Source: Hephaestia sp. MAHUQ-44
GTDB lineage: Bacteria > Pseudomonadota > Alphaproteobacteria > Sphingomonadales > Sphingomonadaceae
Length of the DNA: 64,000 bases
Reading direction: 5' to 3'
NCBI RefSeq assembly: GCF_023806085.1
Contig: NZ_JAMSLX010000002.1
Coordinates: forward strand, 124,001 to 188,000
The position numbers and the translations under genes were made by a program. The notes below the pieces were generated by a model. That model saw nothing but the letters and a program-made list of their open reading frames with translations. It did not search any database and had not been told where the DNA came from. How positions within the stretch are numbered: the stretch's first letter is position 1; every line of letters begins with the position of its first letter. Below, piece by piece: positions 63,337 through 64,000 of the stretch.

Positions 63337-64000
63337 TCAACTCGCGAGCCGGATGTCCTGATGAATGACCGTTGCCGGGGGTTGGTCGGGCCAGATGCCG
63401 CGTGTGTCGTAGACCTGCTTGTCGGCGCGTTCGTCGAGCGGCACCGATTTGAACAGTTCATGATCGACCAGCACGATCATCAGCGGGCAGTGTTCGATCG
63501 CATCGTCGAGATCGATCAGCCGCGCCGCCGTGCCGGCAAAGGCGGCGGGCAGGCCCGAGGCATAGGGTTCGACGATACGCACACGATCGCCGAAGCGTCG
63601 CGCCAGCGTTGCGGCGACCTTGACCGCGGGGCTTTCCCGGAAATCGTCGATATTGGCCTTGAAGGCCAGCCCGAGGCACGCGACCGGCTGCCTCGGATGC
63701 GCCTCGATCAGCGCGGCGGCGCGATCGATGACGTGCGCGACCTTGCCGTCGTTGACCTCGCGCGCGGTGCGGATCAGCGGGGTTTGCTCGGGCGCAGCGC
63801 TGACGAGGAACCACGGATCGACCGCGATGCAATGCCCGCCCACGCCGGGGCCGGGCGACAGGATGTTGACGCGCGGGTGGCGGTTGGCGAGGCGGATTAC
63901 CTCCCACACATCGACCCCCATCTGATCGGCGACGAGGCTGAGTTCGTTGGCAAACGCGATGTTGACGTCGCGAAATGCGTTTTCGGTGAGCTTGGTCATC
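63337..64000 (-). CDS. wecC: UDP-N-acetyl-D-mannosaminuronate dehydrogenase-like (5' end off window)
   Basis: About 220 C-terminal residues visible. TKLTENAFRDVNIAFANELS, 'PGPGVGGHCIAVDPWFLVSA', GLAFKANIDDFRESPAVKVA and a C-terminal domain ending in DTRGIWP match WecC/WbpA-type UDP-sugar 6-dehydrogenases. The catalytic Cys lies in GGHCIAVDPWF. The N-terminal NAD domain is beyond the right edge. The usual neighbour, an epimerase, is also beyond the edge. Part of a polysaccharide region. Confidence 0.92.
   Translation of the reverse strand, partial: MTKLTENAFRDVNIAFANELSLVADQMGVDVWEVIRLANRHPRVNILSPGPGVGGHCIAVDPWFLVSAAPEQTPLIRTAREVNDGKVAHVIDRAAALIEAHPRQPVACLGLAFKANIDDFRESPAVKVAATLARRFGDRVRIVEPYASGLPAAFAGTAARLIDLDDAIEHCPLMIVLVDHELFKSVPLDERADKQVYDTRGIWPDQPPATVIHQDIRLAS

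Noticed and set aside
1..64000. CRISPR arrays, transposases, prophage
   Set aside because: No regularly spaced direct repeats and no recognisable mobile-element protein anywhere in the window.

Overview
The window is one continuous piece of GC-rich (high-60s %) bacterial chromosome that reads as an alphaproteobacterium of the Sphingomonadaceae type (inferred). Supporting signs are the infA-maf-ribonuclease-yacG-tRNA-Phe order, a small DUF4169 gene beside nusB, a 180-kDa-class NAD-glutamate dehydrogenase, a K+-independent H+-pyrophosphatase, a purS/purQ split FGAM synthase, an HxlR-controlled GST/VOC cluster, and recurrent GC-rich palindromic spacers. I see no transposase, integrase, phage gene or CRISPR array. 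Both edges cut genes: a TPR-type protein on the left and a UDP-sugar dehydrogenase on the right.

Layout. 1-7 kb: a truncated TPR protein, then a tight minus-strand operon acvB - virJ-like - DUF2147 - mprF for aminoacyl-phosphatidylglycerol synthesis and turnover. 7-12.5 kb: a small secreted peptide, DUF1003 and PDZ membrane proteins, an overlapping two-component pair, then a PlcP-like phosphoesterase with a GT4 glycosyltransferase that look like a phospholipid-to-glycolipid replacement pair. 12.6-15.1 kb: tRNA-Glu, tRNA-Phe and the infA housekeeping operon. 15.2-17.4 kb: a Nudix-DUF47 fusion followed by a PiT phosphate transporter. 17.5-23.4 kb: hppA, thiL, DUF4169, nusB, hisD, hisG. 23.5-28.8 kb: DUF2332, thioesterase, alpha/beta hydrolase, pirin, GST, BolA and a J-domain protein. 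28.8-34.3 kb: a minus-strand GST/VOC/DUF1428/DHFR-like cluster headed by a divergent HxlR regulator.

34.4-42.6 kb: cobS-cobT, an RHH protein, then a Fur-boxed siderophore uptake operon (TonB receptor, Sel1 protein, PiuC hydroxylase, PepSY reductase-like protein). 42.6-48.9 kb: gdhZ, a PAS protein and tRNA-Thr. 49-54.5 kb: a methyltransferase, glpK/glpD, tRNA-Arg, a queuosine-precursor transporter, purQ and purS. 54.6-58 kb: a Slam-type outer-membrane translocon and its predicted surface lipoprotein lying between purS and purC. 58-64 kb: the start of a polysaccharide region (rmlA, rmlB, a UDP-glucuronate-epimerase-like gene, wecC-like) bracketed by two paralogous calcineurin-like phosphatases.

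The most notable points are the Slam/lipoprotein pair inside the pur gene order, the enlarged acvB/mprF operon with a second stand-alone VirJ domain, the Nudix-DUF47-PiT arrangement, and two genes (Nudix-DUF47 and HxlR) whose conserved N-termini begin upstream of any standard start codon. Much of the left half concerns phosphate and membrane-lipid economy. All homology statements come from reading the translations by eye, without a database search.
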